NCBI RefSeq assembly: GCF_010725055.1
Contig: NZ_BJKB01000010.1
Location: 1 to 64,000, forward strand
Direction of reading: 5' to 3'
Length of the DNA stretch: 64,000 bases
From: Gelidibacter japonicus
GTDB taxonomy: Bacteria > Bacteroidota > Bacteroidia > Flavobacteriales > Flavobacteriaceae
A program made the translations under genes and the position numbers. This document shows positions 1-8,826 of this stretch, piece by piece. The notes under the pieces are model-generated. The model was given only the letters and a program-made list of their open reading frames with translations, was not told where the DNA came from and ran no database searches. Each line of letters starts with the position of its first letter. Position 1 is the first letter of the stretch.

Positions 1-40
1 ATAACATATCCAAGTGTTTGTTAATCAGTAAAAAAGATAC

Positions 41-82
41 GAAAAAAGGAGTGAAAACACTACGGTTTACACTCCTTTTTAT
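41..82. terminator. Bidirectional hairpin terminator downstream of cspA
   Basis: Arms GGAGTG-n-AAAC (about 48-58) and GTTT-n-CACTCC (about 65-75) pair with one mismatch around the loop ACTACG and are flanked by A- and T-runs on both sides. It lies about 90 bases past the cold-shock stop on the minus strand and would also end transcription entering from the left. Confidence 0.7.
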
Positions 83-168
83 CTCTTTTTACCCCAATAT
101 TTTTAAGGGGACTTTTTCAGTGGCCTCTCATAATGATGGGCTTTTGCTTTAAAAAATTGAAACGATAA

Positions 169-360
169 TTATATAACTCTTACGTTTACTGCGTTCAAAC
201 CTTTTTTTCCTTCTGTTAAATCAAATTCTACGGCATCACCTTCACGAACTTCGTCGATCAATCCAGAAATGTGTACAAAATGCTCTTTGTTGTTGTCGTC
301 TTCAGTGATGAAACCAAAACCTTTGGCATCATTGAAGAATTTTACGGTACCTTTATTCAT
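169..360 (-). CDS. cspA: Cold-shock protein, CspA family
   Basis: A 63-residue single cold-shock domain, the usual length for Bacteroidota Csp proteins. It shows the nucleic-acid-binding motifs RNP1 KGFGFI (residues 13-18) and RNP2 HFVHIS (27-32), with the leading KFF aromatic patch. Family members bind single-stranded RNA/DNA in the cytoplasm and act as RNA chaperones that melt secondary structure. The gene stands alone: a -7 box lies about 25 bases upstream (387-394) and a hairpin terminator follows. Temperature regulation is not visible in the sequence, and paralogues expressed constitutively are common in this group. The family call is secure; the specific paralogue name is not. Confidence 0.95.
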   Translation of the reverse strand: MNKGTVKFFNDAKGFGFITEDDNNKEHFVHISGLIDEVREGDAVEFDLTEGKKGLNAVNVRVI

Positions 361-386
361 AATACTTATTAATGTTATTTAAGCCG

Positions 387-394
387 CAAAGGTA
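387..394 (-). promoter_or_regulatory. -7 box of cspA promoter
   Basis: Minus strand reads TACCTTTG, an exact TAnnTTTG. Transcription would start near 383, giving a 5' leader of about 23 bases. No TTG is seen 19 bases upstream, but that DNA is very AT-rich. Confidence 0.6.
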
Positions 395-472
395 TAGTTA
401 ATTTATTGATAAATAGGGTATTTAATTTTTTATTTTTTTTATTTTTAAATTTTAGCATTGGTGTTGGGCCGT

Positions 473-1381
473 TTAACTCATGGCGTTATCAATGGATTCC
501 AACATTTTTTGTACGGGTGCTTGATAGTCGAACCAAGTAATATCTTCTTTTTTTCTAAACCAGGTCATCTGTCTTTTTGCGTATCTTCTTGAATTTTTCT
601 TGATTTCAGAAACGGCAAAATCAAGTGGCCATTCCCCGTTCAAAAATTTAAACAATTCGCTATATCCAACCGTGTTAAGTGCATTTAAATGCTGTAAATG
701 CTGCAATGATTTTACTTCTTCCAACAGGCCTTCCTCCATCATTTTATCAACCCGTGTATTGATTCGTTCGTAAATTATGGCTCTTTCTGCGGTCAAACCA
801 ATGGTTATGGTCTTAAAATCTCTTTTGATTTTTGATTTTTTTAAAAAGGAGGAGTAGGCTTTACCGCTACCAATGCAAACTTCCAAGGCTCTTATCACCC
901 GATGCGGATTATCGATAGCCATGGTTTCAAATGCTTGTGGGTCCAAAGCTTTGAGCTTGATTTGCAGAGGTTCCAATCCATACTTCTCAAAGGTTTCGTT
1001 AAGTGTGCTCCTGATTGAAGGATCTACTGCTGGGAAATCATCCAGTCCTCTTATAATGGCGTCAATATAAAGCCCTGAACCACCAACCATAACGACGACG
1101 TCGTGACTCTCGAAAAGTTTACCCAAAGTATAAAGGGCCTCCTTTTCAAAAGCTCCAACGTTATAATCATCTAAAACCGATTTGTGATGGATAAAATGAT
1201 GGGGTACGGCTTTGAGTTCATCTTTTGTTGGGGCAGCCGTACCAATTTGCATTTCTTTATAAAACTGTCTTGAATCTGCTGATAGGATTTCAGTTTTAAA
1301 ATGTTGGGCAATGGCGATGCTTAAGGTGGTTTTACCTATCGCTGTTGGTCCAATAATATTTATGATATATTTTTGATTCAA
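473..1381 (-). CDS. miaA: tRNA dimethylallyltransferase MiaA
   Basis: Transfers a dimethylallyl group to N6 of A37 in tRNAs that read codons starting with U (i6A modification). The P-loop GPTAIGKT lies at residues 11-18 with the start used here, followed by the DSRQ motif (SADSRQFYKEM) that recognises tRNA and the RxxKRQ..WFR region near the C-terminus. Neither possible start is ATG. A TTG at 1441 gives 322 aa with a 30-residue extension overlapping the upstream K+ channel gene by 31 bases. A TTG at 1381 gives 302 aa with the P-loop where the family normally has it, so I prefer 1381. It is the last gene of a minus-strand run beginning at yggS, and translation may be coupled to the channel gene. 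Confidence 0.93.
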   Translation of the reverse strand: MNQKYIINIIGPTAIGKTTLSIAIAQHFKTEILSADSRQFYKEMQIGTAAPTKDELKAVPHHFIHHKSVLDDYNVGAFEKEALYTLGKLFESHDVVVMVGGSGLYIDAIIRGLDDFPAVDPSIRSTLNETFEKYGLEPLQIKLKALDPQAFETMAIDNPHRVIRALEVCIGSGKAYSSFLKKSKIKRDFKTITIGLTAERAIIYERINTRVDKMMEEGLLEEVKSLQHLQHLNALNTVGYSELFKFLNGEWPLDFAVSEIKKNSRRYAKRQMTWFRKKEDITWFDYQAPVQKMLESIDNAMS

Positions 1382-1410
1382 GGCAAATGTGTTTTGATTA
1401 ACGGTGGTGT

Positions 1411-2274
1411 TTAAGAATAATCGCTCAATGAATGCCCACAATTATAACAGTATTTTGCGTTGTCTTTATGTCTTTCTGCTGAGCAATTTGGGCATGCTTC
1501 TGTGTTGAGATCAATTGCCGGTGGTGTCGGTATTCCTGTGTGTTTACCCTTGTTTTGATAGACATATTCGGCCGATACAATTCCCGTAGGCACAGCAATA
1601 ATACCATAACCTAAGATCATGATAAAGGAAGCTATAAATTGTCCTAAGGGTGTCACCGGTGTAATGTCCCCAAATCCAACCGTGGTCAAGGTTACGATAC
1701 ACCAATAGACGCTTACGGGAATACTTGTGAAACCACTGGCCTCTCCTTCAACAAGGTACATCAAGGTCCCAAAGAGGATACTTACTATAAATACTACAAA
1801 TAAAAACACTAAAATTTTTGGTCGACTGGCCTTTATGGAATTGGCCAGCATATTGGAAGCCCCAAGATATCTGGCAAGTTTTAGAATTCTGAATACACGT
1901 AAAAGTCTCAAGGCTCTAAGAGCAATAAACACTTGCGTTCCAAAAAAGATTAATGAGATGTATTTTGGAATCGTTGATAAAAAATCAACTATGCCATAGA
2001 AACTAAAAATGTATTTAAAAGGCTTCTTTACAGATATAATTCTTAAAATATACTCTATTGTGAAAATGATGGTAATGATCCATTCGGCCACATTTAAAAA
2101 AGTGTGATAGCGGGCATCAAAACTTTTAATGCTCTCCAGCATGACAAAAACAATACTTGCAATAATGGCAATAAGAAGAACAACATCAAACAACCTCCCG
2201 TTTGGGGTGTCGGCTTCATAGATAATTCTATGAAGTTTGGCTTTCCAATTGGTATTGGGATGTTTATCGTGCAT
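1411..2274 (-). CDS. Voltage-gated potassium channel with C-terminal zinc ribbon
   Basis: A 287-aa inner-membrane ion channel of the six-helix Kv/KvAP type. Segments: S1 about 29-48, S2 62-82, S3 88-110, S4 115-135 with arginines every third residue (R120, R123, R126, R129), S5 153-175, pore loop with the K+ selectivity filter TTVGFGD (197-203), S6 213-236. The tail carries a zinc-ribbon pair CPNC (261-264) and CYNC (276-279) in place of a cyclic-nucleotide or RCK domain. The voltage sensor and filter are complete, so a functional K+ channel is likely. The gene overlaps the region just before miaA and follows the DUF3857 gene by 26 bases. The role of the zinc ribbon is unknown; gating or oligomerisation are guesses. 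Confidence 0.92.
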   Translation of the reverse strand: MHDKHPNTNWKAKLHRIIYEADTPNGRLFDVVLLIAIIASIVFVMLESIKSFDARYHTFLNVAEWIITIIFTIEYILRIISVKKPFKYIFSFYGIVDFLSTIPKYISLIFFGTQVFIALRALRLLRVFRILKLARYLGASNMLANSIKASRPKILVFLFVVFIVSILFGTLMYLVEGEASGFTSIPVSVYWCIVTLTTVGFGDITPVTPLGQFIASFIMILGYGIIAVPTGIVSAEYVYQNKGKHTGIPTPPAIDLNTEACPNCSAERHKDNAKYCYNCGHSLSDYS

Positions 2275-2300
2275 AAGTCCAAAAGTACTAAAAAGATTGC

Positions 2301-4259
2301 TTATTTTTTCTTTAACACCACTAATGAATTTGCTTGTACGTCCAACACTTTATCCACATAAGCTTTTAATATTGGATAGAATTCTGGGCCATAAAAGCTT
2401 TCTTTGAAATTCAACCTGAAGAACAGCATCAATTTCTGATCATTAACAGTGGTTTTTAAAATGAAATCCCCACCGTCGTTTGGTAATCTTTGAAGGATTT
2501 CTTCTGGTATTTCTACAATTTCATAAGTATCTCCAAGATCTAATTGAACACTGTAGAGATATGATTTTTTATAACCAAAATCAATGGGATAGGTGCGCTG
2601 TTGCAATTTAAAGGGATTTTCCTCGAAAAACTTATATATAAATGGGTTCAAATAAACCATGTCATTGACAGCACCATTGTTTTTTCTTTCAATATGAAAG
2701 GTCTCAGAAATTACTTCTGAGTTTTTTGCTGTGACTTGAACTTCACGGTTGCTCATATTGATATCAGATTGAAGATCTGCAATATGATCTATATATGTGC
2801 TCTCATTTTTGAAAAATGCCTTCTTTTTGTCCAAGGCATCATAACCCATATACTTTGCTTTTACTTTTCCTGATACGCGATCATTGGCGATTTTTAAATC
2901 TACCTGATACTGAATACTTGAAAATGTAGCCGGATCAATAGTAATCCATTCACTTCCTGATTTAAAATCGAGTAAACGACCATACTGATTTAAACATCTA
3001 AACGGCAACTCGCCAAAGCTTAAATAGGGATCTGTAGCGTCCAAAAAATACGTTTTTCCATCAATGGTGGCCTGAACAATGAGATAGTTGAATTCAGAGA
3101 TTACCGGGAATAACTTGGTGGGCAATCCATTATCTCTTGTAGACAATAGTATTGGTCTGACGAAAATACCATGTTCTTCAAGAAGATTGTGAAGTAAAAG
3201 ATTGATTTCAGAGACTTTTCCAGACTTTGATTTGATTAGGTTTTTTACGGAAACATCATTAAATATTTTGTATTCACCATTCCATACGTAAGTGTCTTGT
3301 ACATACTTATAAATATCCTGTGCAATGCTCAAAGTGTTGTTTTTGTCGGTTAGAAAATCTCCCATCAATGGTTTTAGCGATGTGCTTTTGCTTATTTGCC
3401 TACCGATACTTGCATCCGATCTGAGTTCATTGTCGGCATCTTTCCAAGTCTTTGTAATATTGTTGACGGTGCCATCAAATCCTTTAAACACCCTTAGTTC
3501 ATACTCAATTCTGGAAAGGTAGTTGTTCTTTGTAGTCATGAAGTCCTCTGCAATAAAGGCTGGGATATTGGACATGACATAAATTGTTTTGGCACAGTCT
3601 GCAGAAGAGTTTCTTGGACCACTCAAACAGTTCTTGATCACTACCGATTCTTCTTTGTCGAGTTTTTGATTGCCAACAAGTTTTATGTTGTATTCATAAT
3701 TTCCTGGAATACTGGTATTGTACTCACTGTACAATTTAGGAATCTCATCCTGAAAATTCCAAGGATAATACTTATAAATAAAAGGAGACTCCAGTACGTA
3801 ACTGTAGGTCAATACTGATCCTTCCTGGATATTCGGCAATGTGAATTTTACAATAGTATATTTATCATTATATTTTTCCTCAAATATATCATCGGTTTTT
3901 AACTCCGTCTTTGTGACTTCGCCGTTTTCGATATTGTAAGTGGTAGCGAAGACTTGAGTTACCTTTTCTTTACGATTGTTATTGTTGAAAAGATAAATTT
4001 TTGCTGTCGCCCATTCGAAACCGTGTCTGTTTAAAATTTTGATTTTTCTCTTAATTTCTGTTTTAAGTGAATAGGTGTTCTGATCGATATAACTATTGCC
4101 ATGTTCATAAATCACCAATGCGTTGGCCGTAGAGTCTATTTCAAAAGTATTGGTTGAAATGTCACTTCTGCTGACTATAAACGAATCGGAATTGAAGCCG
4201 GATTGTCCAAATGAGACTGTGGTAAGAAACAGGAGGATAATAGGATAGAGATGTTTCAT
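2301..4259 (-). CDS. DUF3857 / transglutaminase-fold exported protein
   Basis: A 652-aa protein with a signal peptide (hydrophobic stretch ending VSFGQ, residue about 19). The first half matches the DUF3857 beta-rich domain, followed by a transglutaminase-like domain around residues 300-430 and a C-terminal beta-rich region. In the transglutaminase core the expected catalytic Cys and His are not seen: the segment reads SGKVSEINLLL where the family has G-x-C, and FNYLIV where the His should be, while the aspartate in FLDATD remains. It is therefore probably a non-catalytic binding member. Its ATG overlaps the stop of the upstream nuclease gene by 4 bases, implying translational coupling. Substrate unknown; periplasm or outer membrane location inferred. 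Confidence 0.8.
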   Translation of the reverse strand: MKHLYPIILLFLTTVSFGQSGFNSDSFIVSRSDISTNTFEIDSTANALVIYEHGNSYIDQNTYSLKTEIKRKIKILNRHGFEWATAKIYLFNNNNRKEKVTQVFATTYNIENGEVTKTELKTDDIFEEKYNDKYTIVKFTLPNIQEGSVLTYSYVLESPFIYKYYPWNFQDEIPKLYSEYNTSIPGNYEYNIKLVGNQKLDKEESVVIKNCLSGPRNSSADCAKTIYVMSNIPAFIAEDFMTTKNNYLSRIEYELRVFKGFDGTVNNITKTWKDADNELRSDASIGRQISKSTSLKPLMGDFLTDKNNTLSIAQDIYKYVQDTYVWNGEYKIFNDVSVKNLIKSKSGKVSEINLLLHNLLEEHGIFVRPILLSTRDNGLPTKLFPVISEFNYLIVQATIDGKTYFLDATDPYLSFGELPFRCLNQYGRLLDFKSGSEWITIDPATFSSIQYQVDLKIANDRVSGKVKAKYMGYDALDKKKAFFKNESTYIDHIADLQSDINMSNREVQVTAKNSEVISETFHIERKNNGAVNDMVYLNPFIYKFFEENPFKLQQRTYPIDFGYKKSYLYSVQLDLGDTYEIVEIPEEILQRLPNDGGDFILKTTVNDQKLMLFFRLNFKESFYGPEFYPILKAYVDKVLDVQANSLVVLKKK

Positions 4260-5623
4260 TTATTAAGCTCAATTATTTTGACCTGTTTGTTTTTTCTAAG
4301 ATAGCTTTTAATGATGTGCCAAGCATCTTTATTATCTTCCATTGGTGTGATTATCGATTCCAATACTTTTTTATTGATAATTTGAAAATTGAGGTCGTAG
4401 TACCCCAAACCTTTAAAAACACCATTTTCTATGAGTAACACACTGCGCTCATCAAGTGCTCTTCCCTTGTCGATTATTAGCAGATCTCGATTTTCGTAAC
4501 TGTTATTTAAGATCAATTCCTGTATTCGTAAATTGTAGTCGGCGGGGCTTTCTTCTTTTATGCAAGCTCCTTTGCATTCATCTATATGATATTTGAAACA
4601 GCTGGTCTTGGAAGTATCCAACCCTACCAATTTTGGACAAAGTTCATAATTTTCAATAGCCTTAAACATAAACTGCTTGCCGCTTTGGTAATTTGAAAAG
4701 GTAGTAATGGCTTTTTTTCGACCATCTATATGGTCAATTTTCAAGTTGATATATCCATTATCATCTGTAAATCTATAGAGAGCATGGGTGAAATTAGATC
4801 TTCTCATCGCTCTATTGAAAGAGGGTTTGTTTAATTTTATCTCAGCACTTTCCTTGAGCAAAGCCACTAATTCATTACCAGTTACTTCATAGGTCACAGC
4901 AGCCACTTGCTTTTGCATTTTTTTTGATTTTGGATTGGTACTTGTAAAATGCTGATTGACCCTATTTCGGATATTCTTGCTTTTGCCAATATAAATAATT
5001 TTGCCGTAAGTATCATGAAAATAAAAAACTCCTGTACTGGACGGTAGGCCATCAATCATTGATTTGAGATTGGTTGCCATTTGATATTTAGGCTCTGCCT
5101 TAACAGCATCTTGTATTATATGCTTGTTGAGGTCTTTGGCCAATAACAGTTTAAATAATTTGACCGTAGCAATAGCATCTCCTGAGGCCCTATGTCTATC
5201 ACCAACCGGGATACCTAATGCTCGTGTAAGTTTACCCAAACTATAAGATTCCTGTTCTGGCATGATCTCTTGTGCCAATTCAACAGTGCATAGGGTCTTG
5301 CGCTTGAAATCAAAACCTAATCTACTGAACTCTGTGCGTAGGATACGGTAGTCAAATTCGGCATTATGTGCTACGATAATACAATCCTCAGTGATTTCTA
5401 CAATGCGTTTTGCAACCTCATAAAATTTGGGAGCTGTACGTAACATACTACTGTTAATCCCTGTTAAGTTGACTACAAAAGGTTGAATTTCCCGTTCTGG
5501 GTTGACCAGACTGATAAACTGATCAATGATGGTCTGTCCATCAAATTTGTAGATGGCTATTTCAGTGATACCTTCCTCATTGAATTTGCCACCTGTGGTT
5601 TCTATGTCTAATATTGCGTAAAT
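4256..5623 (-). CDS. DEDD 3'-5' exonuclease fused to GIY-YIG endonuclease domain, apparent ATT start
   Basis: An about 455-aa protein. An N-terminal DnaQ-type exonuclease domain has DIETTGG (D6/E8), HNAEFD (86-91) and HRASGD (H144, D149), all the metal-binding residues. A UvrC/Cho-like GIY-YIG domain follows at about 198-225 (GVFYFHDTYGKIIYIG), then a region with scattered cysteines. Probably acts in DNA repair. The first ATG in frame (5446) would remove the first 59 residues, including the catalytic DIE. Reading upstream in frame, the conserved N-terminus YAILDIETTGG is intact and preceded by ATT at 5621-5623 (another ATT at 5624-5626), and then TAA at 5636-5638. No ATG, GTG or TTG exists in between. 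I annotate from ATT 5623. A sequencing or assembly error, or a start-codon mutation, are the alternatives. Confidence 0.85.
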   Translation of the reverse strand: MYAILDIETTGGKFNEEGITEIAIYKFDGQTIIDQFISLVNPEREIQPFVVNLTGINSSMLRTAPKFYEVAKRIVEITEDCIIVAHNAEFDYRILRTEFSRLGFDFKRKTLCTVELAQEIMPEQESYSLGKLTRALGIPVGDRHRASGDAIATVKLFKLLLAKDLNKHIIQDAVKAEPKYQMATNLKSMIDGLPSSTGVFYFHDTYGKIIYIGKSKNIRNRVNQHFTSTNPKSKKMQKQVAAVTYEVTGNELVALLKESAEIKLNKPSFNRAMRRSNFTHALYRFTDDNGYINLKIDHIDGRKKAITTFSNYQSGKQFMFKAIENYELCPKLVGLDTSKTSCFKYHIDECKGACIKEESPADYNLRIQELILNNSYENRDLLIIDKGRALDERSVLLIENGVFKGLGYYDLNFQIINKKVLESIITPMEDNKDAWHIIKSYLRKNKQVKIIELNK

Positions 5624-5687
5624 AATACTTGCTGTTTAAGGGTATGCTATTAAGATGTCTGTTGCTATTATAAAATCCTACTGAAGA

Positions 5688-6353
5688 TTAATAATTCCTT
5701 TCGCCAAAAATATGGCTTCCAACTCTAATCATCGTACTTCCACATTCTATTGCCAATTCATAATCGCCACTCATGCCCATGCTAATGATTTCCAGCTGGC
5801 AATTTCCAATGTTAAGTGTCTTAAGCTCATCAAATGTTGTTTTTAGCTTTTTGAATTCTTGTTCAATTTGTTTTTGGTCACCGGTAAAAGTGGCCATCCC
5901 CATAACACCTACAATACAGACATTATTAAGTTCTGAAATATCTGGAGATTGTAAAATTTCTTTAGCCTCTTCAACAGTCATTCCAAATTTCGTGTCTTCT
6001 TCTGCAATCTTTATCTGAAGCAAACAATTAATCGTCCTATCATGTCTTTTGGCTTGTTTGTCAATCTCTCTTAATAATCTTAGACTATCAACGCCATGGA
6101 TAAGTTTTACGAATTCGGCCATGTGTTTGACCTTGTTTCGTTGAACATTGCCAATCATATGCCATTCAATATCTTTTGGCATTTGGGCTTCTTTTTCGAC
6201 CATTTCCTGGATTTTATTTTCTCCAAAAATTCGTTGCCCGGCATTATAAGCTTCCAAGATTTCATCGACCGTTTTTGTTTTTGAAACTGCTACCAAGGTG
6301 ACATGTTTCGGTAATGTCGATTTAATTTGGATTAAATTTTCTTGTATACTCAT
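5688..6353 (-). CDS. yggS: YggS/PLPBP family pyridoxal-phosphate homeostasis protein
   Basis: A 221-aa single-domain TIM-barrel PLP-binding protein. The PLP-binding lysine is in VAVSKTK (K25), followed by the family motif GENKIQE and, near the end, the phosphate-binding stretch SMGMSGDYELAI and GSTMIRVGSHIFGERNY. Family members carry PLP and buffer its supply to PLP enzymes in the cytoplasm; they have no known catalytic activity. This is the first gene of the minus-strand run nuclease-DUF3857-channel-miaA, separated from the nuclease by about 60 bases. No exact -7 box was found upstream. Confidence 0.95.
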   Translation of the reverse strand: MSIQENLIQIKSTLPKHVTLVAVSKTKTVDEILEAYNAGQRIFGENKIQEMVEKEAQMPKDIEWHMIGNVQRNKVKHMAEFVKLIHGVDSLRLLREIDKQAKRHDRTINCLLQIKIAEEDTKFGMTVEEAKEILQSPDISELNNVCIVGVMGMATFTGDQKQIEQEFKKLKTTFDELKTLNIGNCQLEIISMGMSGDYELAIECGSTMIRVGSHIFGERNY

Positions 6354-6425
6354 TGTGTGTTTGTTATTGGATTATTTGTTGTGATGTTGCTATATGCATC
6401 GATTTGACAACAAACAAATTAATTT

Positions 6426-7664
6426 TTAAAATTCATAAATTGTAACGCCACTTCTCAGTTTGGGTTCAATAAAAGTGCTCTTGGGTGGCATCTTAAGTCC
6501 ATCATCTGCAATGGTTTTCATCTCTTCAATACTGACAGGAAGCATCCCAAATCCAACCCTGAAATTACCATTATCTATCGAATTTTTCATCGAAACAATG
6601 TCTTTTTTGCCATTGATATAGCCAATTCTCTCATCATTTCTTAAATCATTAATCCCTAAAATAGGCTCCAGAATTGTTTTATACAAGATTTGGGTATCCA
6701 AAGCATCTAAAGAGCTCTCTATCTCATAACCTGTTTTCCGCAGGTGAAGCGAATAGAACTCACCGTCTAAGTACATGCTGAAATGATGTGTGTTTAATGG
6801 CTTATAAGGTGTTTGTCCTCGATTTTCAATCCGATAAAACATATCTAATTGTATTAAAAACTCCTCTTTCGTCAAACCGTTCAAGTCTTTAATGAGCCGG
6901 TGATATTCATGGATTCGCAAATCCGACTCAGGGATAAGATAAGCCATGAAAAAGTTATAGGATTCATTGCCCTTATGCGACTGGTTATTTGCTTTCAGGT
7001 CTTTATAAAGCAAATACGAAGATGCTGACCTGTGATGGCCATCGGCAATATATATAGTTTCCATCTGTTGAAATTCATATTCTATATTTTTTAATTGCTC
7101 GTCATTCTCAACTTTCCAAAGCAAATGAGTGTCTCTATAGGTCGTTGTGAATTCAAACTCGGCACGATCTTTTTGCACCTCTTCAACAATTTGTGCGATA
7201 ACCTCATTATCAGGGTAGGTTAGGAGCACAGGTTCGGCATTAAACCCCACAGTTTTTAGATAGTCCTTAAAAATTATTTCTCTAAATTCAATGGTGTCTT
7301 CGTGCTTCTTGATGACATCGTTTTCATAATCCTCAGCGCTTGCTGCGGCAATAATTCCATTAAAGACTTGTTTATCTCTATCTGTAATTTGATAGACATA
7401 ATAACAAGGTTTATCATCCTGAACAAAGATGGCGTCTTCTTTAAATTCCAAATATCTATTTCTGACAAGATTATAACGTGCCTCACCAGAAATTTGCTTA
7501 TCGTATTTGTAGCCGGGATTGACAATGTGCAAAAATGAAAATGGATTGTCTCTCAACCGTGACTCACGTTGTTCCAAAGTATAGCTTTGATAGGCACGAG
7601 CAGCCACCAGACTTACTTTATCTCGTGTTGGACGTACAGCTTTAAATGGGATGATGTTGGCCAT
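6426..7664 (-). CDS. DUF1015 family protein
   Basis: A 412-aa cytoplasmic protein matching DUF1015 over its full length. The family signature is visible as IPFKAVRP at the N-terminus, FLHIVNPG (about 44-51) and the HH motif DGHHRSAS (208-215). Family members are often found beside D-3-phosphoglycerate dehydrogenase and serine biosynthesis genes in other Bacteroidota. Here the neighbours are yggS downstream and a hydroxyacyl-CoA dehydrogenase upstream, so the context does not settle the role. No catalytic activity is established for the family that I can rely on. It is separated from yggS by 72 bases and probably has its own transcription unit or reads through. Confidence 0.85.
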   Translation of the reverse strand: MANIIPFKAVRPTRDKVSLVAARAYQSYTLEQRESRLRDNPFSFLHIVNPGYKYDKQISGEARYNLVRNRYLEFKEDAIFVQDDKPCYYVYQITDRDKQVFNGIIAAASAEDYENDVIKKHEDTIEFREIIFKDYLKTVGFNAEPVLLTYPDNEVIAQIVEEVQKDRAEFEFTTTYRDTHLLWKVENDEQLKNIEYEFQQMETIYIADGHHRSASSYLLYKDLKANNQSHKGNESYNFFMAYLIPESDLRIHEYHRLIKDLNGLTKEEFLIQLDMFYRIENRGQTPYKPLNTHHFSMYLDGEFYSLHLRKTGYEIESSLDALDTQILYKTILEPILGINDLRNDERIGYINGKKDIVSMKNSIDNGNFRVGFGMLPVSIEEMKTIADDGLKMPPKSTFIEPKLRSGVTIYEF

Positions 7665-7677
7665 TTTTTTTAGGATT

Positions 7678-7756
7678 CAGTTTTCGGTCTCAGTTTTCAA
7701 TGAATGGGCTCTTTGTTTAAGTCTCAGTTATTAGTCACGTATGAGACTGAAAACTG
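7678..7756. repeat. Intergenic inverted repeat with 7-bp periodicity
   Basis: A 15-base arm CAGTTTTCGGTCTCA (7678-7692) is repeated in inverse orientation with one mismatch as TGAGACTGAAAACTG (7742-7756). Between and within the arms, units such as AGTTTTC, AGTCTCA and TGAGACT recur at 7-base steps. It fills the spacer between the DUF1015 gene and the stop of the hydroxyacyl-CoA dehydrogenase gene. No T-run follows either arm, so it is not a simple terminator. Confidence 0.7.
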
Positions 7757-7763
7757 TGACTGT

Positions 7764-8654
7764 TTACTTTAAAAACTGCTCCGCGACCTTCTCAGCCTTT
7801 CTACTTTCAGAATAATCGTAAAAACCTTCGCCTGACTTGATTCCGAGTTTTCCCGCTCTTACCATATTGACCAACAATGGGCATGGCGCATATTTTGGAT
7901 TTTTGAATCCGTCATACATCACATTTAGAATGGAAAGACAAACGTCCAATCCAATAAAATCAGCCAATTGCAGTGGTCCCATCGGGTGGGCCATTCCGAG
8001 TTTCATAACCGTATCAATTTCTGTTACACCTGCAACCCCATTGTAGAGGGTTTCAATAGATTCATTGAGCATTGGCATTAAAATCCGGTTGGCCACAAAG
8101 CCAGGATAATCATTTACTTCAACGGGATCTTTGCCTAAAGTTTTAGAAAGCTCCATAATGGTTTTGGTCACTTCATCACTGGTGTTATAACCACGAATAA
8201 TTTCCACCAACTTCATAATAGGAACAGGGTTCATAAAATGCATTCCAATCACTTGCTTTGGTCGCATAGTGGCGGCAGCAATCTGAGTTATGGAAATAGA
8301 GGACGTGTTGGTCGCCAAAATGGTGTCTTTGGAACAGATGTCATCCAATTGCTTGAATATTTTAAGCTTTAATTCGCTATTTTCTGTAGCGGCTTCCACG
8401 ACTAAATCGGCAGACTTGACACCTTCGGTCAGATCGGTAAAAGTCGAAATATTACTTAAGGTCTGTTGTTTTTGATCTTCGGTAATGCGATCCTTGGCGA
8501 CCATCCGATCTAAATTATTCGTAATGGTTTCTATTCCTTTTTTGAGTGAATCTTCATTGATATCAATTAACTGGACTTTAAAACCAGTTTGAGCAAAGGT
8601 GTGTGCAATGCCATTTCCCATGGTACCTGCTCCAATTACGGCTATGTTTTTCAT
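7764..8654 (-). CDS. 3-hydroxybutyryl-CoA dehydrogenase (3-hydroxyacyl-CoA dehydrogenase family)
   Basis: A 296-aa NAD-dependent dehydrogenase converting 3-hydroxyacyl-CoA to 3-ketoacyl-CoA. The Rossmann NAD motif GAGTMG lies at 8-13, an ATNTSS substrate loop follows, the catalytic-His segment is GMHFMNPVP, and the C-terminal 3HCDH domain carries the NRILMPMLNE helix and HPMGPLQLADFIGLD. The length fits the short, stand-alone bacterial enzyme (about 280-300 aa) of butyrate/acyl-CoA or PHB-type metabolism, not the large FadB fusion. No other beta-oxidation genes are adjacent, so the exact chain-length role is unresolved. The repeat downstream lies only 7 bases past the stop. Confidence 0.93.
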   Translation of the reverse strand: MKNIAVIGAGTMGNGIAHTFAQTGFKVQLIDINEDSLKKGIETITNNLDRMVAKDRITEDQKQQTLSNISTFTDLTEGVKSADLVVEAATENSELKLKIFKQLDDICSKDTILATNTSSISITQIAAATMRPKQVIGMHFMNPVPIMKLVEIIRGYNTSDEVTKTIMELSKTLGKDPVEVNDYPGFVANRILMPMLNESIETLYNGVAGVTEIDTVMKLGMAHPMGPLQLADFIGLDVCLSILNVMYDGFKNPKYAPCPLLVNMVRAGKLGIKSGEGFYDYSESRKAEKVAEQFLK

Positions 8655-8826
8655 TAAAATATAATTTTTATTTCCTCTGTGAGGGACATCATGTTTTTAC
8701 TTTAGTTGAATCTATGCTTTATGCCACTCCAGAAACGCCGAGATACGACTGGTTCTCTGGAGGTAGTAGTCATCTCATATATTGAATCACGTATTGCCAA
8801 CTGCTAATGGAAGACGGCTTACGGAA

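Noticed and set aside
5446-5623. ATG at 5446 as the start of the exonuclease/GIY-YIG gene
   Set aside because: It would remove the catalytic DIE motif although the upstream reading frame encodes the conserved N-terminus without a stop.
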